Origin: Vibrio hyugaensis
Lineage (GTDB): Bacteria; Pseudomonadota; Gammaproteobacteria; Enterobacterales; Vibrionaceae
Length of the DNA stretch: 64,000 nucleotides
NCBI RefSeq assembly: GCF_002906655.1
Contig: NZ_CP025794.1
Coordinates: forward strand, 372,001-436,000
Reading direction: 5' to 3'
Shown here one piece after another: positions 1 through 12,100 of this stretch. Position 1 is the stretch's first letter; each line of letters opens with the position of its first letter. A program made the position numbers and the translations under genes. The notes under the pieces were generated by a model. The model was given only the letters and a program-made list of their open reading frames with translations. It was not told the origin of the DNA and ran no database searches.

Positions 1-3000
1 CGGATGGGGAAGATAAGGGCCAAGAATCTGTGTTGACGATTGATGTCACTCCAGATGCCGATGCGCCGAATTTAGCGACGGTAACGCCGGGATTGTCATT
101 GCCTCAACAAGAATTTCATGTGACTTCTTGGAACAACATTTTGGTTGGTTCAGACAATGGGCAAGGAGTAACAGGACAAGTCTTGATTGATACGATCGAT
201 GCTTTAGATTCAACCAATGGAAGCCAATCGACAATCACAAATGTTCAAGATTCATCATCTTATGCGACATCATCTGATGAAGCCGTATTGGTTACAGCGT
301 TGGTCTACCTAGAAGCAGGGACTAGTTATGACTTTGTAGGCAGAGCAGATGATAGTTTAGCAATTAAGATTGGTGGAACACTTGTAGATGAAGCTCGCTG
401 GGGTAATGGTAGCGGCGACATTAAAGGTAGCGAGTTCGTACCTTCTGTTTCAGGCTTCTACCCGATTGAGATCTACCATCATAATCAGAGTGGGCAAGGA
501 AACTTTAATGTTGATGTGTCGATTAATGGCCAAGCACCTGTCGATTTAAGTAACAGCAATCTGTATGTCGTTAGTGACGAAAACGCACTGGACGCAACGG
601 ATGTTCGTACCTCGGTTTTACAAGAAGCTGACGGAGTACAATTCTACGAGACTTATCAAGTTAATGAAGGGCCTCAAGATACTGCCATTCCACTATCTGA
701 AATCCGCGCTAGTTTGAACGATACGGATGGTTCTGAATCACTGAAAGTGACTTTGGAAGGAATACCCGTTGGTGCTGTTCTTACTGATGGTAGCAGCACG
801 ATTACTGTGGCGACGATTGATGAAGTTCTTGATGTTACTGGCTGGTCTCTGGATTCTCTAGCTATTACGCCACCATTAGGTTCACATGATGATTTCACTA
901 TAGCTATTAAAGCGACCAGTACTGAAGTTTCAAATGGGGATACTGAAGAATCACATGCAACGATTAATGTGGTTGTCCATGAAAACTTAGCGACAAACAC
1001 TGGCAGTGATGTGGGTGTGACAAATGAAGATAATGCGCTACAGGGTAACGTATTGTTGAATGATACCGATGGCGACAACGTTTTATTAGTCGATCATATT
1101 ACCGTTAACAACACAAACTATGCCGTTGGTGAAACTGTATCATTGGATAGTGGCTCATTAGTGGTAAACCAAGATGGTAGCTACACGTTCGAACCAGTTG
1201 AGCATTGGTCTGGCGATGTTCCTTCTATTACATACACCACCAATACCGGCGCAACAGAGAGCTTAGATATTGATGTTGTCGCAGTAGCAGACGCACCAAA
1301 GGTTAAGATTTCAGTTGGTGATTTTTCCAAGACAGATGCTGTTGATTCGAATCATGGCTTGGCAACTTCAGCAACAAGCAACACAAAAGTACAGAATGCT
1401 TCTATCGCGGGCGCACTAGGTTTGGATGGCGTTGTTCAAGCCGATAACCCTGTAGCAAACGTAATGCTTGGCGACAACAATGACCTAACGGATACCGATA
1501 GTTTATTTGTTGGCACAGACTACAACGATACCTTTTATGGTGGCGGGGGTAATGATGTCTTTGTCGGTGGAGGACAAAACGATTCTTTCTATGGCGATGA
1601 TGCGTCTACTAACACAGAGCACGATGGTACCGATACGGTTTATCTCACTGGTAACTTCAGTGATTACGAGTTTACGTTCAAGAATAACCATGGTGGTGAT
1701 GTTCCATATTGGATCTTCTTGGATAAGCGCTCGATAGATTCGGTGAATGACAACACTGGGCAAGAAGACCGAGGCGATCACCTGTATGAAATCGAACGAG
1801 TTGTTTTTGCTGATAAGGTTGTTGAACTCAATCCTGACGGCACGTACCAAGTACTGCAAGATCGTTTGATTCCAGTCGATATCGATGTTGATTTAGTGGA
1901 TCGTGATAGTAGCGAAACATTGAGCCAAACGGTTTTGGTTGAAGGTTTACCATCAGGCGTTGAGCTGCATATCAACGGCCAAGTTCTGACACCAGAGGTT
2001 TCTGGAGGTTATCTGGTGAATATTGATAATCAAGGTCGCGTATCTTTCGAGATCAAAGTACCGTTTGACTATGAAGGCAGCCTTGATTTCCCTGTCAGTG
2101 TGACGGCGACGTCGATAGAGTCCTCAAACAATGATTCAGCGACTACAACAGAATCTGTTGATATAACCGCTCGCGATTTTGAGTTGGAGTCTGGCTCACA
2201 TGGTAATGATACGATTGCCGGAGGTTCCGATCACGACCTCATTATTGGTGATGTTCAAGGCTTGGAAATTATTGCGGGTCAGGATTACAACATCGCGTTT
2301 GTTCTTGATACCTCAGGCAGTATGGGAAGTTGGGTTGGCAATGCAAAAGATGAGGTTCTCGATGTCTTTGATGAGTTACTAGCGTCTGTAAATCAAGGCG
2401 TTGAACCTGGCATCGTAAACATCATGCTTTCTGAGTTTGCGACTGGTGCAACAACGGTTATAGAAGTGGATTTAGGTTCTGCAACAGCAAGAGCTGATTT
2501 TGTCCAGAAATTGGATACGATTGGTGATTACGGCAATGGTAGCACGAACTATGAAGCCGGTTTGCAGTCTGCAGTAGAGTGGTTTGGCAGCCAACCTAAC
2601 TCACGGGGCGAGAACATCACCTATTTCATCACCGATGGTGAACCGAATGTCATCTCCGAACTGAAAAATGTCCAAGAAGTCAACTTTGATAAAGTTCTGT
2701 TAGATGTCGATTCAGATGGAAGTATTGTCACGTTAGACGATGTTTTAGCCGACAATCAGTATGAATTCGGTGACAAGCTTTACTACAAAGGAGAACTGCT
2801 TGTTGAGTCTGATGGCCGTGTTTTTTCTCCATTAACAGGCCAGACGTTGGGCGATATTGATGAGAAGCAAAATGGCAAGCTTGTCTACGATGATGAGTAC
2901 TCAACTACCAAGCAATCACAACATATGTACCAAATGCTCGCATTGCTCTCTAGCGTAGAAGCTGTTGGCTTAGGAGGGGGTGTCGATGAAAGCACACTGC

Positions 3001-3764
3001 AACAATACGATACCGATGGTGTCGTCGAATCAGAAATTGATGTCACCAAACTTGCAGAAACGATACTTGGGCAAGACGTACCGTTGAAGCAAGGTTCGGA
3101 TACGATCTATGGTGGTGATGGCGATGACATTCTTTTTGGTGACCTAATTGAGTTTGGTGGCAACGAGCAAGGTATTAGTGCTATCCAGTCCCATGTTGCT
3201 CAAGAAACGGGACAAGATATTTCCAAGGTTGACGCTGAGGCGATTCACACGTACGTGAAAAATCATATTGAAGAGTTTAATCAAAGCCACCAAGGTGATA
3301 AAGCTGACTCTCTGTACGGCGAACAAAGCAATGACATTTTGTTTGGGCACGGAGGGGAGGATATTTTGGTTGGTGGTGAAGGGGACGACATCCTTATCGG
3401 TGGTTCTGGTGATGACATCTTTAAATTGGTTGATGAAGGTTCCGACATTCGCGATGGTGAGGTGGATACGATCAAAGACTTCACTAAAGGTGAAGATAAG
3501 ATCGATATCTCTGACTTGCTCCATACCGATAACTCAGACTCTATCGATTCATTACTTGCGAACAATGAGATTGGATTAGAAGCCGATGGGGACAATTTGA
3601 TCCTTACGATTTCAGAATCGGATGGTTCATCTAGCCAGAAAGTCGTCATTGAGGGAGGCTCAAGTCAGTACGGTGAGTACCTAAGTGATGGTGTGCTATC
3701 GCCGACTGATGGCAACGCAATCTTGAATGATCTGCTTAAGATTAACGATTTATCTAATAATTAG
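1..3764 (+). CDS. Giant type I secreted RTX/VWA adhesin, C-terminal part (5' truncated by window)
   Basis: The reading frame is open to base 3 of the window, so this is the last ~1250 residues of a larger protein; the GTG at 30 is internal. Counting from that GTG, I see a PA14-like segment (about 85-170, with GRADDSLAIKIGG), cadherin/VCBS-like repeats (about 210-430), RTX-like glycine/aspartate nonapeptides near 495-525, a von Willebrand A domain with the metal-binding motif DTSGS near 760, and two more RTX blocks (GGDGDDILFGD, GGEGDDILIGGSGDD) before the C-terminal type I secretion tail. Such proteins leave the cell through an ABC/MFP/TolC exporter and bind surfaces or other cells with Ca2+-stabilised domains. 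The convergent OmpA and TolC-like genes next door fit that role. V. cholerae FrhA has a similar neighbourhood (recalled, not checked). The ligand cannot be read from this sequence. Confidence 0.88.
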   Translation, partial: DGEDKGQESVLTIDVTPDADAPNLATVTPGLSLPQQEFHVTSWNNILVGSDNGQGVTGQVLIDTIDALDSTNGSQSTITNVQDSSSYATSSDEAVLVTALVYLEAGTSYDFVGRADDSLAIKIGGTLVDEARWGNGSGDIKGSEFVPSVSGFYPIEIYHHNQSGQGNFNVDVSINGQAPVDLSNSNLYVVSDENALDATDVRTSVLQEADGVQFYETYQVNEGPQDTAIPLSEIRASLNDTDGSESLKVTLEGIPVGAVLTDGSSTITVATIDEVLDVTGWSLDSLAITPPLGSHDDFTIAIKATSTEVSNGDTEESHATINVVVHENLATNTGSDVGVTNEDNALQGNVLLNDTDGDNVLLVDHITVNNTNYAVGETVSLDSGSLVVNQDGSYTFEPVEHWSGDVPSITYTTNTGATESLDIDVVAVADAPKVKISVGDFSKTDAVDSNHGLATSATSNTKVQNASIAGALGLDGVVQADNPVANVMLGDNNDLTDTDSLFVGTDYNDTFYGGGGNDVFVGGGQNDSFYGDDASTNTEHDGTDTVYLTGNFSDYEFTFKNNHGGDVPYWIFLDKRSIDSVNDNTGQEDRGDHLYEIERVVFADKVVELNPDGTYQVLQDRLIPVDIDVDLVDRDSSETLSQTVLVEGLPSGVELHINGQVLTPEVSGGYLVNIDNQGRVSFEIKVPFDYEGSLDFPVSVTATSIESSNNDSATTTESVDITARDFELESGSHGNDTIAGGSDHDLIIGDVQGLEIIAGQDYNIAFVLDTSGSMGSWVGNAKDEVLDVFDELLASVNQGVEPGIVNIMLSEFATGATTVIEVDLGSATARADFVQKLDTIGDYGNGSTNYEAGLQSAVEWFGSQPNSRGENITYFITDGEPNVISELKNVQEVNFDKVLLDVDSDGSIVTLDDVLADNQYEFGDKLYYKGELLVESDGRVFSPLTGQTLGDIDEKQNGKLVYDDEYSTTKQSQHMYQMLALLSSVEAVGLGGGVDESTLQQYDTDGVVESEIDVTKLAETILGQDVPLKQGSDTIYGGDGDDILFGDLIEFGGNEQGISAIQSHVAQETGQDISKVDAEAIHTYVKNHIEEFNQSHQGDKADSLYGEQSNDILFGHGGEDILVGGEGDDILIGGSGDDIFKLVDEGSDIRDGEVDTIKDFTKGEDKIDISDLLHTDNSDSIDSLLANNEIGLEADGDNLILTISESDGSSSQKVVIEGGSSQYGEYLSDGVLSPTDGNAILNDLLKINDLSNN

Positions 3765-3790
3765 ATAGGAAGCGAGATACAGCTATCAAA

Positions 3791-3818
3791 AAAAGGTCTA
3801 GCAAACGCTAGACCTTTT
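3791..3818. terminator. Bidirectional intrinsic terminator between adhesin and OmpA gene
   Basis: A 12-bp perfect stem (AAAAGGTCTAGC / GCTAGACCTTTT) with a 4-base AAAC loop is flanked by A-run and T-rich sequence. It sits between two convergent genes and can stop both transcripts. Confidence 0.85.
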
Positions 3819-3842
3819 CTCTTTTTGATTTTACGAATTTGG

Positions 3843-4466
3843 TTAACTCTTAGGAAGCGTGGTAAATATAGTCCATTCTTTCTTCACTTCACCTTTGTAT
3901 CCAATGACCGTTGCCGTAACACGTCGATTCAGTGCATGGCTTGTTTCATCGGCACCAGTAGAAGCGAGAACAGTATCACCATAACCAACGATAGTTACTC
4001 GACTTGGTGAAATGCCATTTTGAAGTAAAACCCTTCTAACATTTTCCGCTCGGCGTTTAGACAAGTCCAAGTTATGTTGCGCAGTACCCGTTCGGCTCGC
4101 ATACCCTTGAAGTTCAATAGAAGTACTTGGGTATTCTTTTAAGAACTCAGACAGCTCACGAAGTTGTTGTGAAAAGATCGGATTGATTTCATCTGAATCG
4201 TTCGCAAACAAGACTCGAATTTGCATTTCTTGGGACGTTTTTAAGAATTCCCCACATCCATCATTATCGATTTCTGAACCAATCGGCGTACCAGGACACA
4301 AATCTCGAGCATTGATGACACCATCTCGATCATCATCGATCAGGTCGGCAATTTGATTGGCGGTAGGCGTTTCAATGTACTCGTATTCATCGCCGGTTTC
4401 GGTATTAGAATTAGAACTGCACGCTGAAATCAAACACGCCATGAAAAAAATAGGTATTACTTTCAT
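3843..4466 (-). CDS. OmpA-family peptidoglycan-binding lipoprotein of the adhesin secretion locus
   Basis: This is a 207-residue outer-membrane lipoprotein. The N-terminal signal ends in a lipobox LISAC with the lipid-bearing Cys at 16. A short acidic thrombospondin-3-like Ca-binding stretch follows (DDDRDGVINARDLCPG, about 44-60), then an OmpA C-terminal domain (about 80-190) with the peptidoglycan-binding signature NLDLSKRRAENV. It starts one base after the stop of the TolC-like gene, so the two are translationally coupled. In related adhesin loci an OmpA-like protein accompanies the TolC channel, probably stabilising the exporter or tethering it to the wall; that specific role is inference. 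The family assignment is firm. Confidence 0.88.
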   Translation of the reverse strand: MKVIPIFFMACLISACSSNSNTETGDEYEYIETPTANQIADLIDDDRDGVINARDLCPGTPIGSEIDNDGCGEFLKTSQEMQIRVLFANDSDEINPIFSQQLRELSEFLKEYPSTSIELQGYASRTGTAQHNLDLSKRRAENVRRVLLQNGISPSRVTIVGYGDTVLASTGADETSHALNRRVTATVIGYKGEVKKEWTIFTTLPKS

Positions 4467-4467
4467 A

Positions 4468-5808
4468 TTAATACTCCACTTTCTCTAGCCACTCTTGCGG
4501 AATATCGACGCGCAAAGAGTTGAGCAGTTGTCCTGTAGCATTCATTACGCGGTATTTTGCGTATTGCTCGGCGTATTTTGAATCGAGATAATCCTTACGC
4601 GCTTCGAAAAGTTCGTTCTCAGTGTTGAGCAAATCCAAGAGAGTTCGTTTGCCAATGCGGTATTGCTTTTCGTAGGCAATCACGGTTTCTGCTGCGGAGT
4701 CTACGTGATCAGATAAGAATTCTTTTTGTTGCAAGGTTAAGTCTAAAGCACTCCAAGAAAGTCGTAACCCTTCTTCTATATTCTTGTAGGCGGACGCGCG
4801 TAAATCTTTCGCCTTATTTAATTGGTAGGCGAAATTTTCTGAGTTTGCTGCATCGCTGCCTCCGTTATAAAGGTTGTATCTTAAACGCAACATTGCGAGT
4901 GTTTCGTCACTTCGACCTTCAATACCATCTGCATCATCTCGCCAAGTCTGTGAAGCTTCGATAGAGACAGTAGGGAGGTTAACCCCTTTGGATTGCTTGT
5001 ACTGGAACTTAGCTGAGTCAACATCAGCAACCGCTACTTTCACCACTGGGTGTTCCTCAAAGGCGATTCCTACAGCTTCATCGACAGTATATGGAATGAA
5101 GTTCTCATCAGCTCTAGGGAAAATTAAGCCTTGCGGAGATTGACCCACTAACCGAGTAAACATGGTATGTGTGTCATAGAGGTTGTTTTGTGCAGCAGCA
5201 AGATTGCCGTGCGCTTTTGCTAGACGTGCTTCTACCTGCGTCAAATCCGCGGTGGAACCGATACCGGAGTTCACACGCTTTTTAATATCTGAGTAAATGC
5301 GTTTGTGCACCGCTAGATTGTTTTCAGACAAGGTCAAAATTTCATAGGCTTTCACCGCATCTAAATAAACTTTTGTCACCTCTAATGCTTTGTCCGATGC
5401 ATCAGCAAGGAGTTGATAACGCAGTGACTCTGCGTCTGCCGCAGTTCGATCGATGTCGTTCAGAGTAGCAGACCCATCCCAGATAAGTTGGGTTAAGGTC
5501 ACGGCCGCTTCTTTACGGGTTAAGTCGGTTTGTCCACGTCCGACACTCTCGGCTGGATCGATTCCCTCATAACCAATACCAGCGTCTAAATCAATTTGTG
5601 GTAAATATGCGCCTGATGAAGCGTTGTTAACGTAACGACTACTTGTGAATTCGTTAAATGCAGCTTTCAAATCAGGGTTTGTTTTCAGCGTTAAGGCTAC
5701 AGCCTGTTCTAACGTTTGACCGAAAATAGGAAATGACACTATTAGGCAACTGCAGCACGCTATGCTTAGTCGGCTCCACTTCACGGCGATTCTCCCAGAA
5801 AAATCCAT
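4468..5808 (-). CDS. TolC-family outer membrane channel for type I secretion (LapE/AggA-like)
   Basis: This is an outer-membrane efflux/secretion protein of about 446 residues. It has a signal peptide (hydrophobic LSIACCSCLIVSFPIFG) and two homologous halves, each opening with the TolC pattern (LEQAVALTLKTNPDLKAA, then VDEAVGIAFEEHPVVKVA), with long helical stretches forming the periplasmic coiled-coil barrel. It is placed directly between two type I secreted adhesins and upstream of an OmpA lipoprotein, so its likely job is the outer-membrane conduit for those adhesins, like LapE in Pseudomonas or the agglutination protein beside V. cholerae FrhA. A GTG at 5826 is an alternative start; I prefer the ATG at 5808 because it directly precedes a normal signal sequence. 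The inner-membrane ATPase and fusion protein are not in the window. Confidence 0.88.
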   Translation of the reverse strand: MDFSGRIAVKWSRLSIACCSCLIVSFPIFGQTLEQAVALTLKTNPDLKAAFNEFTSSRYVNNASSGAYLPQIDLDAGIGYEGIDPAESVGRGQTDLTRKEAAVTLTQLIWDGSATLNDIDRTAADAESLRYQLLADASDKALEVTKVYLDAVKAYEILTLSENNLAVHKRIYSDIKKRVNSGIGSTADLTQVEARLAKAHGNLAAAQNNLYDTHTMFTRLVGQSPQGLIFPRADENFIPYTVDEAVGIAFEEHPVVKVAVADVDSAKFQYKQSKGVNLPTVSIEASQTWRDDADGIEGRSDETLAMLRLRYNLYNGGSDAANSENFAYQLNKAKDLRASAYKNIEEGLRLSWSALDLTLQQKEFLSDHVDSAAETVIAYEKQYRIGKRTLLDLLNTENELFEARKDYLDSKYAEQYAKYRVMNATGQLLNSLRVDIPQEWLEKVEY

Positions 5809-5826
5809 ACAATTTGTCGCTCTCAC

Positions 5827-6177
5827 AAATGAGATTCAACGACATTAAACAGCGGTTGAATGCATTATTTATCAACTCACTGTTATCCCTAGGCTTTTGA
5901 GGTTAATTCTCAGTCTGACCCCTTATAACACCGTAGCACATATGACTAGGTTTGCTTATGTTTTAAGCGAAATCCCTCAAAAAAAATCCTGATTTTTTAG
6001 TGTCATAGCGATTTCGAACCGTCTGGCTTGATCGATCTTCACTTGTCCCGCCCCTAGGAAAGTGAAGCACCGAGAACCGTATAGGTAAGCAAAATTTGCG
6101 ATTATTTTGACTAAACTATAGTCGTAAATGATGAGGTGACAAACTTTTGACGCAGCACGATGCGAGTCGAGGTAACT
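5827..6177. promoter_or_regulatory. Divergent intergenic region between TolC-like gene and adhesin 2
   Basis: These ~350 bases must hold the promoters of both divergent transcription units. A weak sigma70-like promoter for the adhesin is visible: TTTGCG at 6095-6100, 16-bp spacer, TATAGT at 6117-6122. No clear operator palindrome is visible to me. A ribosome binding site GAGGT at 6170-6174 precedes the ATG at 6178. Confidence 0.4.
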
Positions 6178-9100
6178 ATGAATAATGCAACCTTACGCTC
6201 ATTATTGGGCCAGACAGTGGTTATCGGTTTAGACGGTAATTTAAGAGAGTTGGAACAGGGCGAAGCTCCGGCTCAAGGTGAAGTGCTAGTCTCTGATTTA
6301 TCGAATGAATCTACGCCTAACGTGCGGATTGTGACTCAGGAAAGTCAGGAGCCTGTAGAGATTACAGACGACGTTGCGAGAGTTGTAGAGGCGATAGCAC
6401 AAGGTGATGACCCAACACAGTTAGGAACAGAATTTGAACCAGCGGCGGGTGAGAGTGACGGTTCGAGTCCTCAGGCGAGTGGCGTAATCGATCGGACTGG
6501 TGCTGAAAGCCTTGCTGCGACAGATTTCGAAACGGTAGGGTTGGCCTCTCTTGGCCTTTCAGAGACACAGATCTTAACCTTGTTAGAGTTGTATTTTAGT
6601 GGTTTTGTCTCACAACCGAGTCAAATTGCTGACGTCATCATACAGGATATATCAAGCCCAACGGTGAACGAAGGTGAAGACGTAAACTTTGATGTCACTC
6701 TGGATGGGCCGACAAGTGAAGAAACCGAGTTAGCGTTTTCTCTGGATGATGGTAGTGCGTCAGGTGGACAAGAAGGCAATGGTGCTGATTTCCTCAATAA
6801 CACCGTGACGATTACGTTTGAAGATGGCACAGAACAACAACTGAGCGTCGACGAGAATGGCGATTTCACTATTGTTGTACCAAGCGAGACGACCACTTTT
6901 GCCGTCACTGTAGAAACTTTTAATGATGACCTTTTTGAAGGTGACGAAACTTTCACTCTCAATGGTTCAACGCCAAACCAACAAGAACCCGTAACTGGCA
7001 CAGCAACCATCAGTGATGATGGTGATGGTCCGGGAGACAGCCCTGATGATGATCGTCCTACTGTACTTTCCATCTCAGATACGACCGTTAATGAGGGAGA
7101 GCCAGCGGTTTTTGAGATCGTCTTAAGCAACCCCAATGAATCTGAAACGACAGTCACTCTTACACTTTCTGACGGCAGCGCAACAGGAGGAGCGGACTTC
7201 GAAAACACATCTGTTTTGGTTACCTTCTCAGACGGTACGTCGCAATCTGTCAGCGTTGCAGATGATGGCTTTTTTACCGTGATGGTCCCTGCAAATGATA
7301 CTGACTTTTCTGTCACGGTCGTAACGAATAATGATGAAGTACTTGAAGGGGATGAAACGTTTACGCTCACTGCAAGTACACCTGCTCAGGAAGAGCCTGC
7401 AGAAGGAACGGCAACCATCAGCGATGATGGTGATGGTCCTGGGCAAAATCCAGACGATGACCGACCTAATGTTGCATCTATTACGGATGCAACGGTAAAT
7501 GAGGGCGAGGCGGCTACGCTTGTCGTAAATCTCAGTAACCCGAGCGCAACGAACACCGTTGTCACCATGCAACTCACGGGTGATACCGCGACAAGTGGTG
7601 TGGATTTTTCAGACACAACCGTCACGATCACGTTTTCAGATAATACCAGCGAAGTCGCTCTGCTGAACCCAGATGGTACATTTGAGGTAAATGTACCTGA
7701 AAACACAACGACTTTCAGCGTCACGGTCGATACCTTCAAGGACGATATTTTGGAAGGTGCAGAGACCTTTACATTGTCTGGTGCAACATCAACTCAAAAT
7801 ACTCCTGCAGAAGGTACGGGTACGATTGTCGATGACGGTAGCGGCCCGGGGCCTGAGCCAGATGATGACCGTCCAGTTGTTGCTTCAATTAGCAACGCGA
7901 CAGTCAATGAAGGTGATCGTGCTACGTTGGATGTAACACTTAGCAATCCGAGTACAACCAACACGGTTGTAAGTATGACGCTTGCTGATGGCACCGCAGA
8001 TGGTGGAGTAGATTATACCGACACTTCAGTCACCATCACTTATGCGGACAATTCAACGCAAGTGGTAGCTGTGAATTCAGACGGTACTTTTGACGTTACC
8101 GTACCTGCGAATGACACCACTTACAGCGTTACCGTTAGTACGACCGACGATGATGTGTTCGAAGGTCCAGAGACCTTCACGTTGTCAGGTTCCACTTCAA
8201 CTCAAAATACTCCGGCGCAAGGCACGGGTACGATTGTTGATGATGGCAGTGGCCCGGGGCCTGAGCCAGATGATGACCGTCCAATTGTTGCTTCAATTAG
8301 CAACGCGACAGTCAATGAAGGTGATCCTGCCACATTAGATGTCACGTTAAGCAACCCAAGTACGACCGATACTGTTGTCAACATGACACTTGCTGATGGC
8401 ACAGCCGATGGAGGTGTGGACTACACAGACACCTCAGTCACCATCACGTATGCAGACAACTCAACGCAAGTTGTAGCAGTAAATCCGGATGGCACATTCG
8501 ATGTGAACGTGCCTGCGAATGACACGACTTACAGTGTTACTGTGAACACCACCGATGACGATGTATTTGAAGGTCCAGAAACCTTCACATTGTCAGGTTC
8601 TACGTCAACTCAAAATACTCCGGCGCAAGGCACGGGTACGATTGTTGATGATGGCAGTGGTCCGGGACCTGAGCCAGATGATGATCGTCCAGTTGTTGCT
8701 TCAATTAGCAGTGCGACAGTCAATGAAGGTGATCCGGCTACATTAGATGTCACGTTAAGCAACCCAAGTACGACTAATACAGTTGTAAGCATGACCCTCG
8801 CTGATGGAACTGCTGATGGTGGCGTGGATTACGCTGATACGTCAGTGACTATCACCTACGCGGACAACTCAACCCAAGTTTTGGCTGTGAATCCAGACGG
8901 TACTTTTGACGTGACCGTACCTGCGAATGACACCACTTACAGCGTTACTGTGAATACCACCGATGATGATGTGTTCGAAGGTCCTGAAACCTTCACATTG
9001 TCAGGTTCCACATCAACTCAAAGTACTCCTGCTCAAGGTACAGGTACGATTGTCGATGATGGTAGTGGCCCGGGACCTGAGCCAGATGATGACCGTCCAA

Positions 9101-12100
9101 TTGTTGCTTCAATTAGCAACGCGACAGTCAATGAAGGTGATCCTGCCACACTAGATGTCACGTTAAGTAATCCAAGTACGACAGATACAGTTGTAAGCAT
9201 GACGCTTGCTGATGGTACTGCCGACGGTGGCGTGGATTACACCGACACCTCGGTGACTATCACTTACGCAGATAACTCAACGCAAGTTGTAGCAGTAAAT
9301 CCGGATGGCACATTCGATGTGACTGTGCCTGCCAATGACACGACTTACAGTGTTACTGTGAACACCATCAATGACACTGTCTTTGAAAGTTCCGAAACCT
9401 TCACGCTTGCTGGGGCAACCTCTATTCAAAATACGCCAGTGCAAGGCACAGGTACGATCTTAGATAACGACGCGCCTCCAGCCATCGGTAATGTGGTTGA
9501 TGCGATTGTTTCTGAAGAAGGGCTACCTGATGGTATCGCAGATAATATGGGTACTCCTTCAGACTCCACGAACTCGGCGAGCTTTGTTGGCTCATTTACA
9601 GTCAGTGACCCTGATACGACGAACGTGAGTGTTGTACTTTCCGGATCCAATGGATTGGCATCTGGAGGTGAACCTGTCACTTGGTCTTGGAACGCCAATA
9701 CTCAAACACTTACCGCATCGACGGCAAGTATTGCTAGTGTAGCAACAGTAGTGTTGACAGAACCCAACGCTGCAGGGCAAGGAACATGGGGTTACACCAT
9801 CACACTCTTAGAGCCACTCGATCACCCAGTTAATGACGTCGAAGATTTAATCGACTTTGATTTGCAGATCTCAGTGAGTGATGGTCAAACCACGAGCTCC
9901 CAAAGTATGAACGTGGTCGTTGAGGATGACTGTCCAACTGTTCCAACGTCTTCTCAAGCCGTAGATGTGTCGCTGGCAGATATCCCGGAAATTCTCACCG
10001 GCAATATTAGCTTTGTTGGCAATGAATCAGATGCACTCAGCCGAACTTTCGGAGATGTAGAAGTGACCGCATTGGGATTTTTGTCTAATGAGTCTACCGA
10101 CCTTGGCGCCGCAGAGATTAATCAAACTTCATCAGGCATTGGTGTGAAAAGTGTAGGTAATAACGGCTATCCGCTTGCTAATGAAGTGGACTATCGTTTT
10201 GCCGGTGATACCGGTGTCTCAGAACAACTGATCATCGATTTGGGCGATAAGATTGCATTTGGCGCTGAAATCGAATTCGAGAAGATGTTTGGTGGTGAGT
10301 TAGAAGAAGGTCTTGCATCTTTCTATCGCGACGGTGTTTTGATTGCTCAGCAAGCCTTTAACTCTGATGCGGCAAGCGGTGATTATGCGGCTAACTTCAG
10401 TGTTCAACAGGGTGGTTTTGACAAGGTTATTCTTGAAGCAACTGGCAACGGGAATGGGCCAAATAACGCTGACAACAGCGACTTTACAGTGAAATCTATC
10501 ACCTTTACTGGGGCTGATTCTGCCATTCCAGTTGCAACTGCAGAAGGTAATTTAGGCGCACTCTATGGCGCTGATGGCCCAGGAAGTATCGTACTTAATG
10601 GTGCAGAGAGTGGCTTAGAAACGCTTGATGGCAAAGTTATTAACGTTGCAATTGATCCTCAGAATCCAAACAGATTAGTCGGTGAAGCGAACGGCGAATT
10701 GGCTTTTGAAGTTCAACTAACGCCAAGTACTGGGAAGTGGGAATTCTTCCAGTACGTACCTTTGACCTCTCCAAGTGGGGATGGCGATATCGACTTCAGT
10801 TACACGATTATCGATAACGATGGTGACAGTAAGACGGGGAATTTTGCGGTTAATCCATATGCGCCTCCGATTGTTGAAGGTGCAACGCTTAATGTTTCTG
10901 AAGAAGGTTTGGGTAACGCCATTGCCGATGACTTCGCGCTGAATGGTTTTATGGACACCACAGACTCAACGTTAGATATGGATCAGTTAACACTTGGTCA
11001 AACGGTTGACTCGGTCGCACTGAATGTCCCAACTGCGAACCTAACCAGTAACGGTGAGGCAATCACATGGACCTTGTCCAACAACGACCAATTGCTTGTT
11101 GGCTCAGCGGATGGAGAAGAGGTCATTAAGATCTCGGTCAATGATACGGGGGCAATCTCTACTGAACTTCTTGGCCCAATAGATCATCCAGATACTTCTG
11201 GCGAGGACTCCTTAAACATTGAGGTGCCTGTCGTTGTTTCGAATGCACTTGGGTTGACGAACTCTGCGGTAGCAAATGTTGTTATTGAAGATGATTCACC
11301 TGATTCGACATCCATTGTTCATGATGTGGTCGCGGAAACAAAAGAGAGCGCTAACGTTCAATTGATCATGGATGTTTCAGGCTCGATGCGCACGGGTAAT
11401 CGCCTTCAAATAATGAAGGACTCGGCAACTCAGTTATTAAATCAGTACGAATCGATTGGCCAAACTCGGGTTCAAATCATCAAATACAGCGGTTCAGCAA
11501 CAACGTACGCCATTGCCGGGGCAACATGGTTAACCGTAGATGAAGCGAAAGCGTACATTGATACACTTACTGCCGGCGGCGCAACCAATTACAATCGAGC
11601 AATTAATGAAGCGAAGGACTCTTGGGATGATGCGGGTAAGTTACCTAGTGCATCAAACGTGAGCTACTTCTTATCTGACGGTCAACCAAATCCAGCCTCA
11701 TCATTCATCAACGATGCTCGTGAGGGTAGTTGGATAGATCACTTGACCGATTCTGAAAATCAGATCACGGCGCTGGCTTATGGTATGGGCGTGAACCTGA
11801 TGCCTGATCAGTTAGACCGTGTTGCTTACGATGGTTTCTTGAACCAAGACCTTGATGGTGTAGTGGTGCCTGACGTTACTCAGTTGCCTCCAGTTATGTT
11901 GCAGTCCGTGATTCAACCTGTTGGTGGTAACCTCATGTACACCACATCACCGGATACAGGTATTGGTGCAGATGGCGGTTACATCAGCGAAATAGAACAT
12001 GACGGTGTCACTTATTCATTTGATGGTACAGACTTGACGGTTGTAGACAATAACAACGACATCTCACATGCATTTGACGATATCACGATGTTGCTCACTA

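Noticed and set aside
7045..9492. CRISPR-like or VNTR non-coding array
   Set aside because: The period is 408 bp and stays in frame as Calx-beta modules; there are no short repeats with unique spacers.
6621..9780. Long minus-strand frames and other-frame plus-strand frames opposite the adhesin repeats
   Set aside because: They repeat with the same 408-bp period as the coding repeat, have Ser/Val-rich low-complexity translations and no ribosome sites; they are shadows of the adhesin frame.
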